A stretch of 64,000 nt of DNA from CAVUNY01 sp963768585 (GTDB lineage Bacteria; Chloroflexota; Anaerolineae; Anaerolineales; Anaerolineaceae), in assembly GCA_963768585.1 (NCBI GenBank), contig CAVYIF010000010.1, positions 151,091 to 215,090 on the forward strand. The letters run 5' to 3'. Numbering within the stretch: the stretch's first letter is position 1; each line of letters begins with the position of its first letter. Position numbers and translations under genes: made by a program. The notes beneath the pieces are model-generated. The model was not told the DNA's origin, did no database searches, and saw nothing but the letters and a program-made list of their open reading frames with translations. Positions 16,613 to 24,837 of the stretch are shown here, piece by piece.

Positions 16613-17611
16613 ATGAAAGTACTTTTCATTGGCGGTACCGGCTTGATCAGTTCCGCATGCAGCCAGTTGGCGGTTGAACAAGGAATTGATTTATACCTGT
16701 TAAACCGCGGTCAAAACCAATCCCGCCCGGCGCCCAAAGAAGCGCACCTGATCCAGGCAGATATCCGCGACCCGGAAGCAGCCCATGCTGCATTGAAGAA
16801 TCTGGTATTCGATGTTGTGGTCGATTTTATTGCTTTTACGCCCGAACAGGTCGAAACTGATCTGGCCCTTTTCAGTGGAAAAGTGGGCCAATACATCTTT
16901 ATCAGTTCTGCGTCCGCTTATCAAAAGCCGGTCGCCAATTTGCCGATCACCGAGTTGACCCCGCTGGCAAACCCCTATTGGGGTTATTCGAGGAATAAGA
17001 TCGCCTGTGAAGAACGCCTCATGCGCGCCTATCGTGAAGACGGGTTTCCATTCACGGTCGTCCGGCCTTCACACACATATGATAAAAGGGCGATTCCCAT
17101 ACACGGCGGTTGGACGAGCATCGAGCGTATGCGCCGGGGACTGCCAACGGTCGTACACGGCGACGGAACCACTTTGTGGGTCATGACCCACCATAAGGAT
17201 TTTGCCCGAGCCTTCAATGGTTTGCTGGGAAATCCGCATGCTATCGGCGACACCTATCACATTACTTCGGATGAAGTCCTCACCTGGGATCAGATCCATG
17301 AGATCTTTGCCCGCCTGCTGAATGTCGAACCGCGCCTGGTTCACGTTCCATCAGATTTAATCAACGCCTTCGACCCAAAATGGGGCATGACCCTGTTGGG
17401 CGATAAAACCCATTCGGTTATCTTTGACAACACCAAGATCAAGCGTGCGGTTCCGGGCTGGTCGGCGAATATCCCTTACCACCAGGGCGCCGAAGAAGTC
17501 CTGAACTGGTATCTGGCAGATCCGGCCCGCCAGAAAATCGACTCCGATCTGAACGACCTGATGGACCGCATGATCGCAGACATCGAAGCTATCACGCCGA
17601 AAATCAGATAA
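16613..17611 (+). CDS. NAD-dependent epimerase/dehydratase (extended SDR)
   Basis: A 332-residue Rossmann-fold protein starting with GGTGLISSACSQLAVEQG, a GxxGxxS-type nucleotide loop (7-24). The usual catalytic YxxxK is represented by YSRNK near residue 124 and a serine by SSASAY. The C-terminal half binds a substrate, probably an NDP-sugar or related compound, through VRPSHTYD and later segments. The family also includes plant and bacterial chloroplast mRNA-binding-like SDRs. AGAGGGAGAA precedes the ATG, 15 bases after the amylase gene, so sugar metabolism is a reasonable guess. Confidence 0.85.
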   Translation: MKVLFIGGTGLISSACSQLAVEQGIDLYLLNRGQNQSRPAPKEAHLIQADIRDPEAAHAALKNLVFDVVVDFIAFTPEQVETDLALFSGKVGQYIFISSASAYQKPVANLPITELTPLANPYWGYSRNKIACEERLMRAYREDGFPFTVVRPSHTYDKRAIPIHGGWTSIERMRRGLPTVVHGDGTTLWVMTHHKDFARAFNGLLGNPHAIGDTYHITSDEVLTWDQIHEIFARLLNVEPRLVHVPSDLINAFDPKWGMTLLGDKTHSVIFDNTKIKRAVPGWSANIPYHQGAEEVLNWYLADPARQKIDSDLNDLMDRMIADIEAITPKIR

Positions 17612-17628
17612 TCTCAATGCCACTCCTA

Positions 17629-17653
17629 CCGGGGGCCTCGCCCCAACCCCCGG
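17629..17653 (+). terminator. GC-rich inverted repeat after the epimerase gene
   Basis: CCGGGGG (17629-17635) and CCCCCGG (17647-17653) can form a stem just past the stop codon. It lacks a T run, so it may only weakly terminate before the transporter gene. Confidence 0.4.
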
Positions 17654-17668
17654 AAGGCACTACATGAT

Positions 17669-18601
17669 ATGAACCATAAGATAAAGCTCAACATTAACCC
17701 CGGAGTCATTCCCCTGGTCAGCGCCATGGTCATATGGGGACTGACTTTCATCGTCACCAAAATTGCCTTAACCGAAAGCGGCCCGTTTACGCTGAATGTG
17801 GCCCGTCTGGGGGCGGCCTGGCTGGTGCTCTATCCCTTCGCCCGCCGCCAGGGCTACCGCCTCAAGGATACCCTTAAACCGGCTTTCTTATTATTTGGCC
17901 TCACCGGGGTAGCATTTTTTTACGGTGCCGAGACCGTCGGCTTGCAATACACTTCCGCCGCCAGTGGATCTTTAATTCAAGCCGGCATTCCCGCCTTGAC
18001 GGCGTTCTTTTCATTTTTGCTTTTAGGTGAACGTCTCTCTGTGCTGCAGGGCGCCGGGGTGGCGCTCTCGGTTACCGGCGTGGTTGTGATCACAATCGCC
18101 GGCGCATACGATGCCACTAACGATACCCTCCTGGGAAATCTGCTGATCGTATTAAGCCTGCTGGCCTGGGTCGCATACACCATCCAGGGCAAGAAATGGG
18201 GCGGAAAATATCCCCCTCTGGTCACGACGACCGCCAGTATGGCGGCTGGATTTCTATTTTTGCTGCCCTTTGGAGCCCTCGAAATTTCGATCAATGGACT
18301 GCCGCACCCGTCCAGTGCCGGGTTTTTCTCTTTCATCTACCTCACCCTGGGTGGTTCGGCCGGTGCTTATTTTTTATGGAATTACGGCTTGAGATACATG
18401 AATGCCGTCGAAGCTTCCCCGTATATCAATCTGATACCCGTGGTTGGCCTGGTGGGTGCCATGCTGTGGGGCGAATCGGTCAGCCCTTTTCAACTTGCCG
18501 GCGGAGCAGTCGCCATAGTGGGCGTCTGGCTGAGTGGGATCTCTCCCCAGGCCAAAACAATCCAGCCGGCTTCATCCCAAGATATAGAACCGGTGGCGTG
18601 A
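17669..18601 (+). CDS. EamA-family (DMT) transporter
   Basis: A 310-residue integral membrane protein with ten predicted helices arranged as two EamA repeats of five (about 12-140 and 155-290). WGLTFIVTKIAL opens the first repeat and GGSAGAYFLWNYGLRYM plus PVVGLVGAMLWGE mark the second. Drug/metabolite transporters of this group export amino acids, nucleotides or other small metabolites; the substrate is unknown. The start ATG at 17669 has no strong ribosome-binding site. It ends with a soluble tail of ~20 residues. Confidence 0.9.
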   Translation: MNHKIKLNINPGVIPLVSAMVIWGLTFIVTKIALTESGPFTLNVARLGAAWLVLYPFARRQGYRLKDTLKPAFLLFGLTGVAFFYGAETVGLQYTSAASGSLIQAGIPALTAFFSFLLLGERLSVLQGAGVALSVTGVVVITIAGAYDATNDTLLGNLLIVLSLLAWVAYTIQGKKWGGKYPPLVTTTASMAAGFLFLLPFGALEISINGLPHPSSAGFFSFIYLTLGGSAGAYFLWNYGLRYMNAVEASPYINLIPVVGLVGAMLWGESVSPFQLAGGAVAIVGVWLSGISPQAKTIQPASSQDIEPVA

Positions 18602-18663
18602 AGCGCTAACAAGCTGCGCTGACGGCGTATTCGATCAAAATATTTTCAACCTGGAGGTGTGCT

Positions 18664-19017
18664 GTGTATTTTCTCCTTCTCGTTCTGGATGATTCTCAAA
18701 AGTTGGATGCCATCCTGGATGCCTGGGCCGCAATCGGTGTGCGCGGCGCGACAATCATTGAATCCACCGGGATTTATCGCCAGCGCGCACGCCGGCTGCC
18801 CATGCCGATGCGTTTCGGGCTGCCGATCTCTGCAAATTTGGAAACCGGAAATACGACTTTGTTTGCCGTTGTTCCGGACGAAAACACGATCAACCGCTGC
18901 CTGGAAGCCACAGAAAGTATCACAGGCAACCTTGATCTGCCCAACACCGGCGTATTTGCAGCCTGGCCAGTAGCGGTCGTCAAGGGGCTACCACCTACGT
19001 CTCCCAGCGGAGGTTAA
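18664..19017 (+). CDS. PII-like regulatory protein
   Basis: A 117-residue protein of the PII/CutA-like ferredoxin-fold superfamily. It starts with a beta strand (YFLLLVLDD), a helix (DSQKLDAILDAWAAIGV) and a second strand with GATIIESTG, as in PII where the T-loop follows; the region after ESTGIYRQRA would be the T-loop. LFAVVPDENTINRCLEATESITG is the second alpha-beta unit. The GTG start at 18664 has TGGAGGTG just upstream. It ends 3 bases before a CaCA-type exchanger gene, so it probably senses a nucleotide and regulates that exchanger, as PII-like proteins do for other transporters; this is inference. Confidence 0.7.
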   Translation: MYFLLLVLDDSQKLDAILDAWAAIGVRGATIIESTGIYRQRARRLPMPMRFGLPISANLETGNTTLFAVVPDENTINRCLEATESITGNLDLPNTGVFAAWPVAVVKGLPPTSPSGG

Positions 19018-19020
19018 CCC

Positions 19021-20007
19021 ATGGTCTGGCTTCAATTCCTGTTCAGTTCTGCAGTTTTGGTTTTCACGGCCAAAAAGCTTGCCGAATACGGCGATATTAT
19101 TGCGATTCGCACCAAATTAGGCGGTCTCTTCATCGGTACCTTGCTCCTGGCCGGGGCGACATCGCTGCCAGAATTCTTGACCACGATCAACTCCATCCAG
19201 CAGAATGTAGTTAACCTGGCAGCCGGCAATTTGTTCGGCAGCAATATGTTTAACATGTTGATGCTCGCTTTGTTGGATATGGCGTTCTGGAAGAAAAAAA
19301 TCCTGCGCTCTTCCGCGATGAAACATGCCGTGACCGGCACCATGGCCGCCCTCTTGATCGGTATGGCGGCTTTCTTCATCCTGGCTGATGTGAATTTAAA
19401 AATCGGTTGGTTGGGTTTGGACAGCCTGGTGCTGATTGTGGCTTACCTGGGCGGCATTTACCTGATCCAGACCAAGAACCCACCCCCGGTCATCGATCTG
19501 GCTGCCGAAGAAGAAAACCGCATGCCCGCCCTGTGGAAAGCTGTGTTAGGGTTCGCAGCGGCATCTCTGGTCCTGATCTTGATTTCCCCCTTGCTGGTTT
19601 CCAGTGCAGCCGAGATCGCGAGTATCACCGGTCTGGGGGCCGGTTTCGTGGGCACCGTGCTGGTGGCAGTGATTACTTCGCTGCCCGAAATGATCACCAC
19701 GATCACCGCGGCGCGCATCGGAGCGTTCGACCTGGCGGTGGGCAACCTGTTCGGCAGCAATATGTTCAACATGTTTGCGCTGGGGCTCTCGGACCTTTTT
19801 TATACCCAGGGCCGCTTCATGGGAGCGATCAACCCGGTGTTCGTGATGACCGGTCTTCTGGGTTTGATCCTCACGTTGTTTGGGTTGTTGGGCAATATCA
19901 CCCGCTTCGAGCGGCGCATCTGGCGCATTGAAATCGATGCCTTCCTGCTGGTGGTCGTCTATATCCTGGGAATTGTTTTTCTGTATACAAACGGAACCGG
20001 GCTGTAA
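19021..20007 (+). CDS. CaCA-family sodium/calcium exchanger-like transporter
   Basis: A 328-residue membrane protein with two inverted repeats of about five helices. Each holds the alpha-repeat ion-binding motif: GATSLPEFLTTI with GNLFGSNMFNML (about 41-78) and ITSLPEMITTITAA with GNLFGSNMFNMF (about 220-255). The central linker (around 160-185) is short and acidic. These features match the YrbG-like calcium/cation antiporter group. The ATG follows the PII-like gene by 3 bases with GGAGG ahead, so they are translated together. Direction and ion specificity cannot be read from sequence. Confidence 0.92.
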   Translation: MVWLQFLFSSAVLVFTAKKLAEYGDIIAIRTKLGGLFIGTLLLAGATSLPEFLTTINSIQQNVVNLAAGNLFGSNMFNMLMLALLDMAFWKKKILRSSAMKHAVTGTMAALLIGMAAFFILADVNLKIGWLGLDSLVLIVAYLGGIYLIQTKNPPPVIDLAAEEENRMPALWKAVLGFAAASLVLILISPLLVSSAAEIASITGLGAGFVGTVLVAVITSLPEMITTITAARIGAFDLAVGNLFGSNMFNMFALGLSDLFYTQGRFMGAINPVFVMTGLLGLILTLFGLLGNITRFERRIWRIEIDAFLLVVVYILGIVFLYTNGTGL

Positions 20008-20037
20008 AAACCTCTCTGTAAGGACCTTTTGCGATGT

Positions 20038-21231
20038 TTACTTCATTATCAACCCGGTTGTAATCAGCGTTCGCGCTTCGAACAACAATTTTGGATCTGA
20101 TTTGAGCAGCGCCAGCAAAATCTGGCCCAATCCCATATGAGGGATGTCCAGTTCGCCTGCGCGGTGCACCAGCGCATCCAGACGCGCCGGATCCATCCCT
20201 GACATAATCTTGCGCATGCGGTACATGGCAGAATGCATCGCGCCAAAGCGTTTGCGCCAGGCCTCCGGATAGGCTTTTAGCCGGCGGGCGCTGACGTCCC
20301 CATCCTTGACGGCCGGCACAGCGACTTGCATCGCCAGATCGGCGCCGATCATGCCCAGGTTAATTCCACCGGCGGTTAACGGATCAGCCTGGTGGGCGGC
20401 GTCACCCACCAGCACCAGCCCATCTGCAACCATATTTTTCACCACGCCGGAGATTGGGATTCCTCCGGAAACCACGCCCAGGACAGATGCAGCCGGAAAG
20501 TGCCGGTCGACAAAATCTTCCAGCAAAGAGAATGCCGGGCGCTCTGGGGCCTGATCGCCGCTGAAGACCAGACCAACGTTTGCCGTGTCTTCACCCTTGG
20601 GGAAAACCCACAAATACCCCCCTGGCGCGAGTTCCTGATTCAGGTGGTATTCGCAGGTGGTCGGCTCGATCTTCTCTTGCACGTTTCCCAGCAGAAACTC
20701 CACCCCGCTGTAGAAATCTCCCAATCGGAGCTGATTGCGCAGCCCGGCCCACTGCCCTACCTGGCCTTCGACGCCATCTGCCGCAACAACCAGACGGGCA
20801 GAAATTTCTTGTGTCCGTCCAAAATGCTCAATCTTTACCCCCACCACTTGCTTCTTCTCAAGCAAGACCCCTACCGCAGGAGCGCTGGTGCAAACCTCCG
20901 CCCCGGCCCGCGCGGCCAATTTGACCAGTTCCAGGTCGAATACTTTTCTGTTAACCACCAGGGTCGGTTCCGCTGGCGGAACCTTGACCCCTTCGCCCTG
21001 CGCGTTATAAACGCAAAATGCGCTGATCTCGGCATCAATCCATTTGGGATCGGGTTTGATGAACGGCAGGCATAATTCCGCGCCAATCGCTTCTGCACAG
21101 CGCACCGGCGCGCCGATTTCCTGGCGCTTCTCCAGCAGCAGCGTGCTCAACCCACCTTCTGCTGCCCGGCGGGCGGCCACAGCCCCGGCCGGGCCTGCCC
21201 CAACTACAACCACATCGTAGGACGCGTTCAT
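20038..21231 (-). CDS. Geranylgeranyl reductase-family flavoprotein
   Basis: A 397-residue FAD-dependent oxidoreductase. ATG 21231 is chosen because it overlaps the ferredoxin stop by 4 bases (ATGA) and starts right before the FAD loop DVVVVGAGPAGAVAARRAA. RCAEAIG and the late GDAAHQADPLTAGGINLGM segment are typical of the geranylgeranyl/digeranylgeranyl-glycerophospholipid reductase family, which saturates isoprenoid double bonds using ferredoxin. The upstream ferredoxin is the likely electron donor. The isoprenoid substrate (quinone tail, lipid or chlorophyll-like chain) is unknown; no photosynthesis genes are nearby. Confidence 0.88.
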   Translation of the reverse strand: MNASYDVVVVGAGPAGAVAARRAAEGGLSTLLLEKRQEIGAPVRCAEAIGAELCLPFIKPDPKWIDAEISAFCVYNAQGEGVKVPPAEPTLVVNRKVFDLELVKLAARAGAEVCTSAPAVGVLLEKKQVVGVKIEHFGRTQEISARLVVAADGVEGQVGQWAGLRNQLRLGDFYSGVEFLLGNVQEKIEPTTCEYHLNQELAPGGYLWVFPKGEDTANVGLVFSGDQAPERPAFSLLEDFVDRHFPAASVLGVVSGGIPISGVVKNMVADGLVLVGDAAHQADPLTAGGINLGMIGADLAMQVAVPAVKDGDVSARRLKAYPEAWRKRFGAMHSAMYRMRKIMSGMDPARLDALVHRAGELDIPHMGLGQILLALLKSDPKLLFEARTLITTGLIMK

Positions 21232-21443
21232 ACAACTGCCTGTCGTAAAGGTTGTGCACTCAATGCGTGGAATGGGCAGATTTTCAGACACCACTGACAG
21301 TCCGTGCAGCGATCATTATTTACCACAAGCCGGCTTTCGGTCATCTGCAGCGCGCCAAAGGGACAAATGCCGACACAGGCTGCACATTCATGGCATAAAG
21401 TTTCGTCAACCACAACATCGAACGATCCGTTAACAGGAGACAT
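21228..21443 (-). CDS. 2[4Fe-4S] ferredoxin
   Basis: A 71-residue protein with two CxxCxxCxxxCP clusters: CHECAACVGICP (17-28) and CTDCQWCLKICP (46-57). It would carry electrons between a reductase and the flavoprotein encoded immediately downstream, with which it overlaps by 4 bases. The second cluster's CxxCxxC spacing is standard. ATG 21443 with AGGAG upstream. Confidence 0.92.
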   Translation of the reverse strand: MSPVNGSFDVVVDETLCHECAACVGICPFGALQMTESRLVVNNDRCTDCQWCLKICPFHALSAQPLRQAVV

Positions 21444-21587
21444 CGGTTACTCCTCAGGAAAAGAATAAGTAAGATCAGTCTACATGAATTCAAATAAAAT
21501 ACCAATATCTCAATATAACCACCTTTATGATCAGGCAAACACTTATCTATGCACGCTAATTTTTCCCTTGAAAAATCATGACAGGCG

Positions 21588-21616
21588 TTGAATCATCATT
21601 TTTCGCGTGCTACAAT
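21588..21616 (+). promoter_or_regulatory. Promoter of the secreted hydrolase gene
   Basis: TTGAAT (21588-21593) and TACAAT (21611-21616) are separated by exactly 17 bases. The transcript would start near 21623, about 215 bases before the ATG of the hydrolase. Confidence 0.65.
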
Positions 21617-21622
21617 GAGCTT

Positions 21623-21837
21623 GCCCGGGTTGGTATTTCATTTTTTTATTGTTTGATCGCAAGGGGCCGTCGATCAAACTGGACAGTAAATCTGCCAGGG
21701 GCATCCAATGCAGACGCATTCCAATACTGGTGGACCAGGTCGATTGTTGTTGAAAGGAGGTGTCTCGCATCGTGACACTGGCCATTTTTCCAAAATCGTA
21801 ACGATCCAAATCTCCCATATGAAAGGAGCGAAACACA
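21623..21837 (+). promoter_or_regulatory. Long structured 5' leader of the hydrolase gene
   Basis: The leader contains a stem of GTTTGATCG (21651-21659) with CGATCAAAC (21671-21679), further short inverted repeats, and a very strong Shine-Dalgarno AAAGGAGGT (about 21753-21761) followed by a GTG at 21772 that opens a 9-codon ORF ending TAA at 21801. The hydrolase has its own site (AAAGGAGC). It could be a regulatory leader or leader peptide; the class is not recognised. Confidence 0.4.
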
Positions 21838-23214
21838 ATGACCCGTATTCTCAGTTTAATCCTTATCCTGACCATGCTGCTCGCCGCCGCACCAGCCATG
21901 CAAGCTGCTGCAGAAACATCCTCGATCATTCCTGCGGACCAGGCTTATTGTGTAGACAATGGTGGTACGTATGGGGAAGATGGTGCAGGGTCGAATTACT
22001 GCCTGTGGGTTCCTCCGGTTGGATGGAATGGCGACCTGGTAATCTATGCGCATGGTTATGTCGACCCGCTGGTGCCTGTCGGCATGATTCCCTGGGATCA
22101 ATTGGTACTGGATGCAACGGCTACCCCGCCGATAACCCTGCCGCTTGTATTGACCGGGATGAAATATGCCTTTGCCATCACCAGCTACAGTAAAAACGGT
22201 CTGGCTGTGAATGAAGGCATAAACGCCGTTAACCGACTGGCAGGATTATTCAAAACCGAGCACCCGCAAGGCCACATTTTCCTGGTGGGTGCTTCAGAAG
22301 GAGGGCTTGTCACCGCCAAGGCGATCGAGCAGAACCCAAACCAGCTCTTTGACGGCGGCGTGACCACCTGCGGCCCGGTCGGCAATTTTACCAGACAGGT
22401 CAATTACTGGGGCGATTTCCGGGTGCTGTTTGATTATTTCTTCCCGGCTTTCAAAACCGCATTGGGCAGCCCGATCGATATCTCACCTGCCACCCGGGCA
22501 GCCTGGGGCACGCTGGTAACGCCTCCGGATGTTCCGGATCCTGCCAGCCTCCAGGGGCAAATCAGGCTGGCATTAGGCGCTGACCCCGGCGCAACGAGCC
22601 AACTGATGTCGACCAGCAAGGCGCCGTTCGATAGCAGCAATCAAGCCGCGACGATTGACCTGACCGTGCGCGGACTGCTGGATTACAACATCAAGGCGAC
22701 CAATGACGGGCACAGCACACTCGGCGGACAGCCGTTTGACAACACTCCGCGCTGGTACTTCGGTTCAAACAATGATTGGCTGCTTAACTTGAAAGTAGCC
22801 AGATTCAATGCCGATCGTTCCGCCGTAACAGCCATGCAAGCCTACCAGACCAACGGCCGCATCAAAGCACCATTAGTTGCCATGCACACCACCGGTGATC
22901 CAATCGTCCCTTACTGGCATGAGCTGCTTTACCTGCTGAAAGTCTGGGGAGCAGGGAAAAGCTCGCAGTTCTTCACCATCCCTATTGTACGCTACGGGCA
23001 CTGCGCCTTCACCCCAACGGAAGCCATCTTTGCCTTCGCGGTCATGGTTTACAAAGCCACCGGCACGATACCTCTGGCCCTGCTTTCGCCCCAGGCGGAT
23101 AATCCGTACCAGGTACTGACGCTGGATCAATATCAGCAATTAATGGCAGAAGCAGAAAAGAACAATCAGATTTACGGACCGCAAAAAGTGTATGTACCCA
23201 TGCTGACCCGGTAA
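21838..23214 (+). CDS. Secreted alpha/beta-hydrolase
   Basis: A 458-residue protein with an N-terminal signal peptide (about 1-24: LSLILILTMLLAAAPAMQA, cleavage after AAA). The oxyanion region is VIYAHGYVDP, and the nucleophile elbow is GASEGG (around residue 158), with a candidate late histidine in RYGHCAFTP and an aspartate in HTTGDPIVP. Length and layout resemble bacterial secreted lipase/tannase-like hydrolases of unknown substrate. ATG 21838 has AAAGGAGC upstream. A terminator follows. It appears to be a single-gene transcript. Confidence 0.85.
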   Translation: MTRILSLILILTMLLAAAPAMQAAAETSSIIPADQAYCVDNGGTYGEDGAGSNYCLWVPPVGWNGDLVIYAHGYVDPLVPVGMIPWDQLVLDATATPPITLPLVLTGMKYAFAITSYSKNGLAVNEGINAVNRLAGLFKTEHPQGHIFLVGASEGGLVTAKAIEQNPNQLFDGGVTTCGPVGNFTRQVNYWGDFRVLFDYFFPAFKTALGSPIDISPATRAAWGTLVTPPDVPDPASLQGQIRLALGADPGATSQLMSTSKAPFDSSNQAATIDLTVRGLLDYNIKATNDGHSTLGGQPFDNTPRWYFGSNNDWLLNLKVARFNADRSAVTAMQAYQTNGRIKAPLVAMHTTGDPIVPYWHELLYLLKVWGAGKSSQFFTIPIVRYGHCAFTPTEAIFAFAVMVYKATGTIPLALLSPQADNPYQVLTLDQYQQLMAEAEKNNQIYGPQKVYVPMLTR

Positions 23215-23285
23215 AATAACCGGCCTATCCCATTTCCCTGCCCCATTCCAGTACAGGAGTGCAAGCGGAGAATGGAAGACTTTTT

Positions 23286-23337
23286 CCCGGGGTTGAATTA
23301 ATCGCTTCCGTGCCAGATTCAACCCCGGGTTCTTATT
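23286..23337 (+). terminator. Intrinsic terminator after the hydrolase gene
   Basis: CCCGGGGTTGAAT (23286-23298) pairs with ATTCAACCCCGGG (23317-23329), a perfect 13-bp stem with an 18-base loop, followed by TTCTTATT. Confidence 0.75.
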
Positions 23338-23498
23338 AAGTCAATTATTATGGGAAAATAAAATTAAAAAGCGCCAGATAAAGGGCATAACTATTGCAAC
23401 CCGAATTGCACCTGTACCATCACTCATTCCGCAGGACTTGCATCGCAGGATATAATCAATTTATCAAGAAAAGCCCGGAATGAAAGGAAAGCTGCCTT

Positions 23499-24662
23499 AT
23501 GGATTCTGAAATTGATACGCGCGCCGTCCTGTTAAGCGCCTTTCCTGGTCTCCCCGTTGACCAGGCGGAAAACTTAATATCCGCCAGCGACCAGAAATCC
23601 TATCCCGCGGATACGATCCTATGCCATGAAGGCGCGCTGGAATCCACATTTTACATCCTGCTGGAAGGGGAAGTGCGCGTTTCCAAGTGGTTCGATGAAC
23701 GCGAAGAACGCCATCTTAAACAGCTTTACCCCGGTGATTTTTTCGGAGAGATGGCGATTGTGAACGATGCCCCTCGGGCGGCGACGGTCGCCACCACGAG
23801 CAGCTGCACTGTTCTGGAGCTGCGCAAAGAAATATTTGCTGACATGTTGGTGCAGAGCAGTTCAATTTCAATTGCCCTGATGCGCGAAGTGAGTCGGCGC
23901 CTGCGCGAAAATGACGAGATTGCCATTGGCGACCTGCGCACCAAAGCCAAAGAACTGGCAGAAGCCTACCAGCAGCTCAGCGATTTGGAAGAAGCCCGGC
24001 GCGAATTTCTTACCGCCATTGCCCATGAACTGCGTACCCCATTAATGGCAGCCAATGGATTTATCGAGGTAATTCAAACCGGCATGCTGCGCGGGGAAAC
24101 ACTCAACAGCGCCATCGACACTATTCATCGCAATCTGCAGGAAATTACGGCGCTGACCAACGATATCTTATTCTTGCAAGAAATGGATCTGATCCTGACA
24201 GAATTTAAACTCTCGGACATCGGGTCGATCGTTTCCTCAGCGGTAGAACAGCAGCGTGCGCATGCGGCGCAAAATAAGGTGGGCATTCAATTGTCAATCT
24301 TACCGCGTTTGCCGCAAATCATGGCGGATGCGAAAAGTCTTAACCGGGCGATAGTCGCGATTCTGGATAATGCCATCAAATTCAGCCCGGATGGCGGTGA
24401 TGTGATGGTGGAAACGGGGTTCAACGAAAAGGCGATATGGGTAAAGATTAAAGATCAGGGGGTAGGCATTCCACCAGAGGCTATGCCGCACATCTTCGAC
24501 CGCTTTTACCACCTGGACCATGTGGATGGTCATCTCTTTCGCGGGGTAGGTTTAGGATTATCCATCGCCCGCCAGGTCATTGAGCGGCATCACGACGGCA
24601 CCATCCTGGCAGAGAGCGAACCGGGCTGTGGAAGCACATTTACCATTTCTTTGCGGCGTTAA
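23499..24662 (+). CDS. cNMP-binding domain histidine kinase
   Basis: A soluble 387-residue kinase. Residues ~14-130 form a cyclic nucleotide-binding (CRP-like) domain: GDFFGEMAIVNDAPRAATVAT is close to the cNMP pocket consensus GEx(6)RxA. A coiled linker (140-168) leads to the phosphoacceptor H176 in AIAHELRTPLMA and then the ATPase domain (NAIKFSPDGG, DQGVGIPPEAMPHIFDRFY, GVGLGLSIARQVIE). No membrane segment or receiver domain is present and no response regulator is adjacent, so it is an orphan. A TATAAT lies at 23451-23456 and GAAAGGAAAGC precedes the ATG. It sits just before the division cluster but on a separate transcript. Confidence 0.9.
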   Translation: MDSEIDTRAVLLSAFPGLPVDQAENLISASDQKSYPADTILCHEGALESTFYILLEGEVRVSKWFDEREERHLKQLYPGDFFGEMAIVNDAPRAATVATTSSCTVLELRKEIFADMLVQSSSISIALMREVSRRLRENDEIAIGDLRTKAKELAEAYQQLSDLEEARREFLTAIAHELRTPLMAANGFIEVIQTGMLRGETLNSAIDTIHRNLQEITALTNDILFLQEMDLILTEFKLSDIGSIVSSAVEQQRAHAAQNKVGIQLSILPRLPQIMADAKSLNRAIVAILDNAIKFSPDGGDVMVETGFNEKAIWVKIKDQGVGIPPEAMPHIFDRFYHLDHVDGHLFRGVGLGLSIARQVIERHHDGTILAESEPGCGSTFTISLRR

Positions 24663-24725
24663 AAGCATAATCCCACCAAAAATTAATAATTGACTAACAA
24701 AGTTGTAATTTGTCCTTAAAAACGC

Positions 24726-24754
24726 TTGCTTTTAGGGTCTGTTTCGGCTATACT
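24726..24754 (+). promoter_or_regulatory. Promoter of the mraZ division/cell-wall operon
   Basis: TTGCTT (24726-24731) and TATACT (24749-24754) are 17 bases apart. The predicted start (about 24761) falls within the MraZ-type repeats that follow directly. Confidence 0.8.
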
Positions 24755-24790
24755 GTGGAGGAAAGTGGAGGAAAGTGGAGGAAAGTGGAG
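24755..24790 (+). repeat. Four tandem decamer repeats, probable MraZ operator
   Basis: GTGGAGGAAA is repeated at a 10-base period (three full copies and a final GTGGAG), beginning right after the -10 box. Each unit reads AAAGTGGAGG, which fits the AAAGTGKNNN repeats reported for MraZ in Mycoplasma and recalls the TGGGN repeats of E. coli. MraZ, the next gene, is expected to bind here and control the whole cluster. Confidence 0.8.
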
Positions 24791-24837
24791 CGCCGGAGCA
24801 GATCCGGCGTTCCGCATATCTAGCAGAGGTAGAACTT

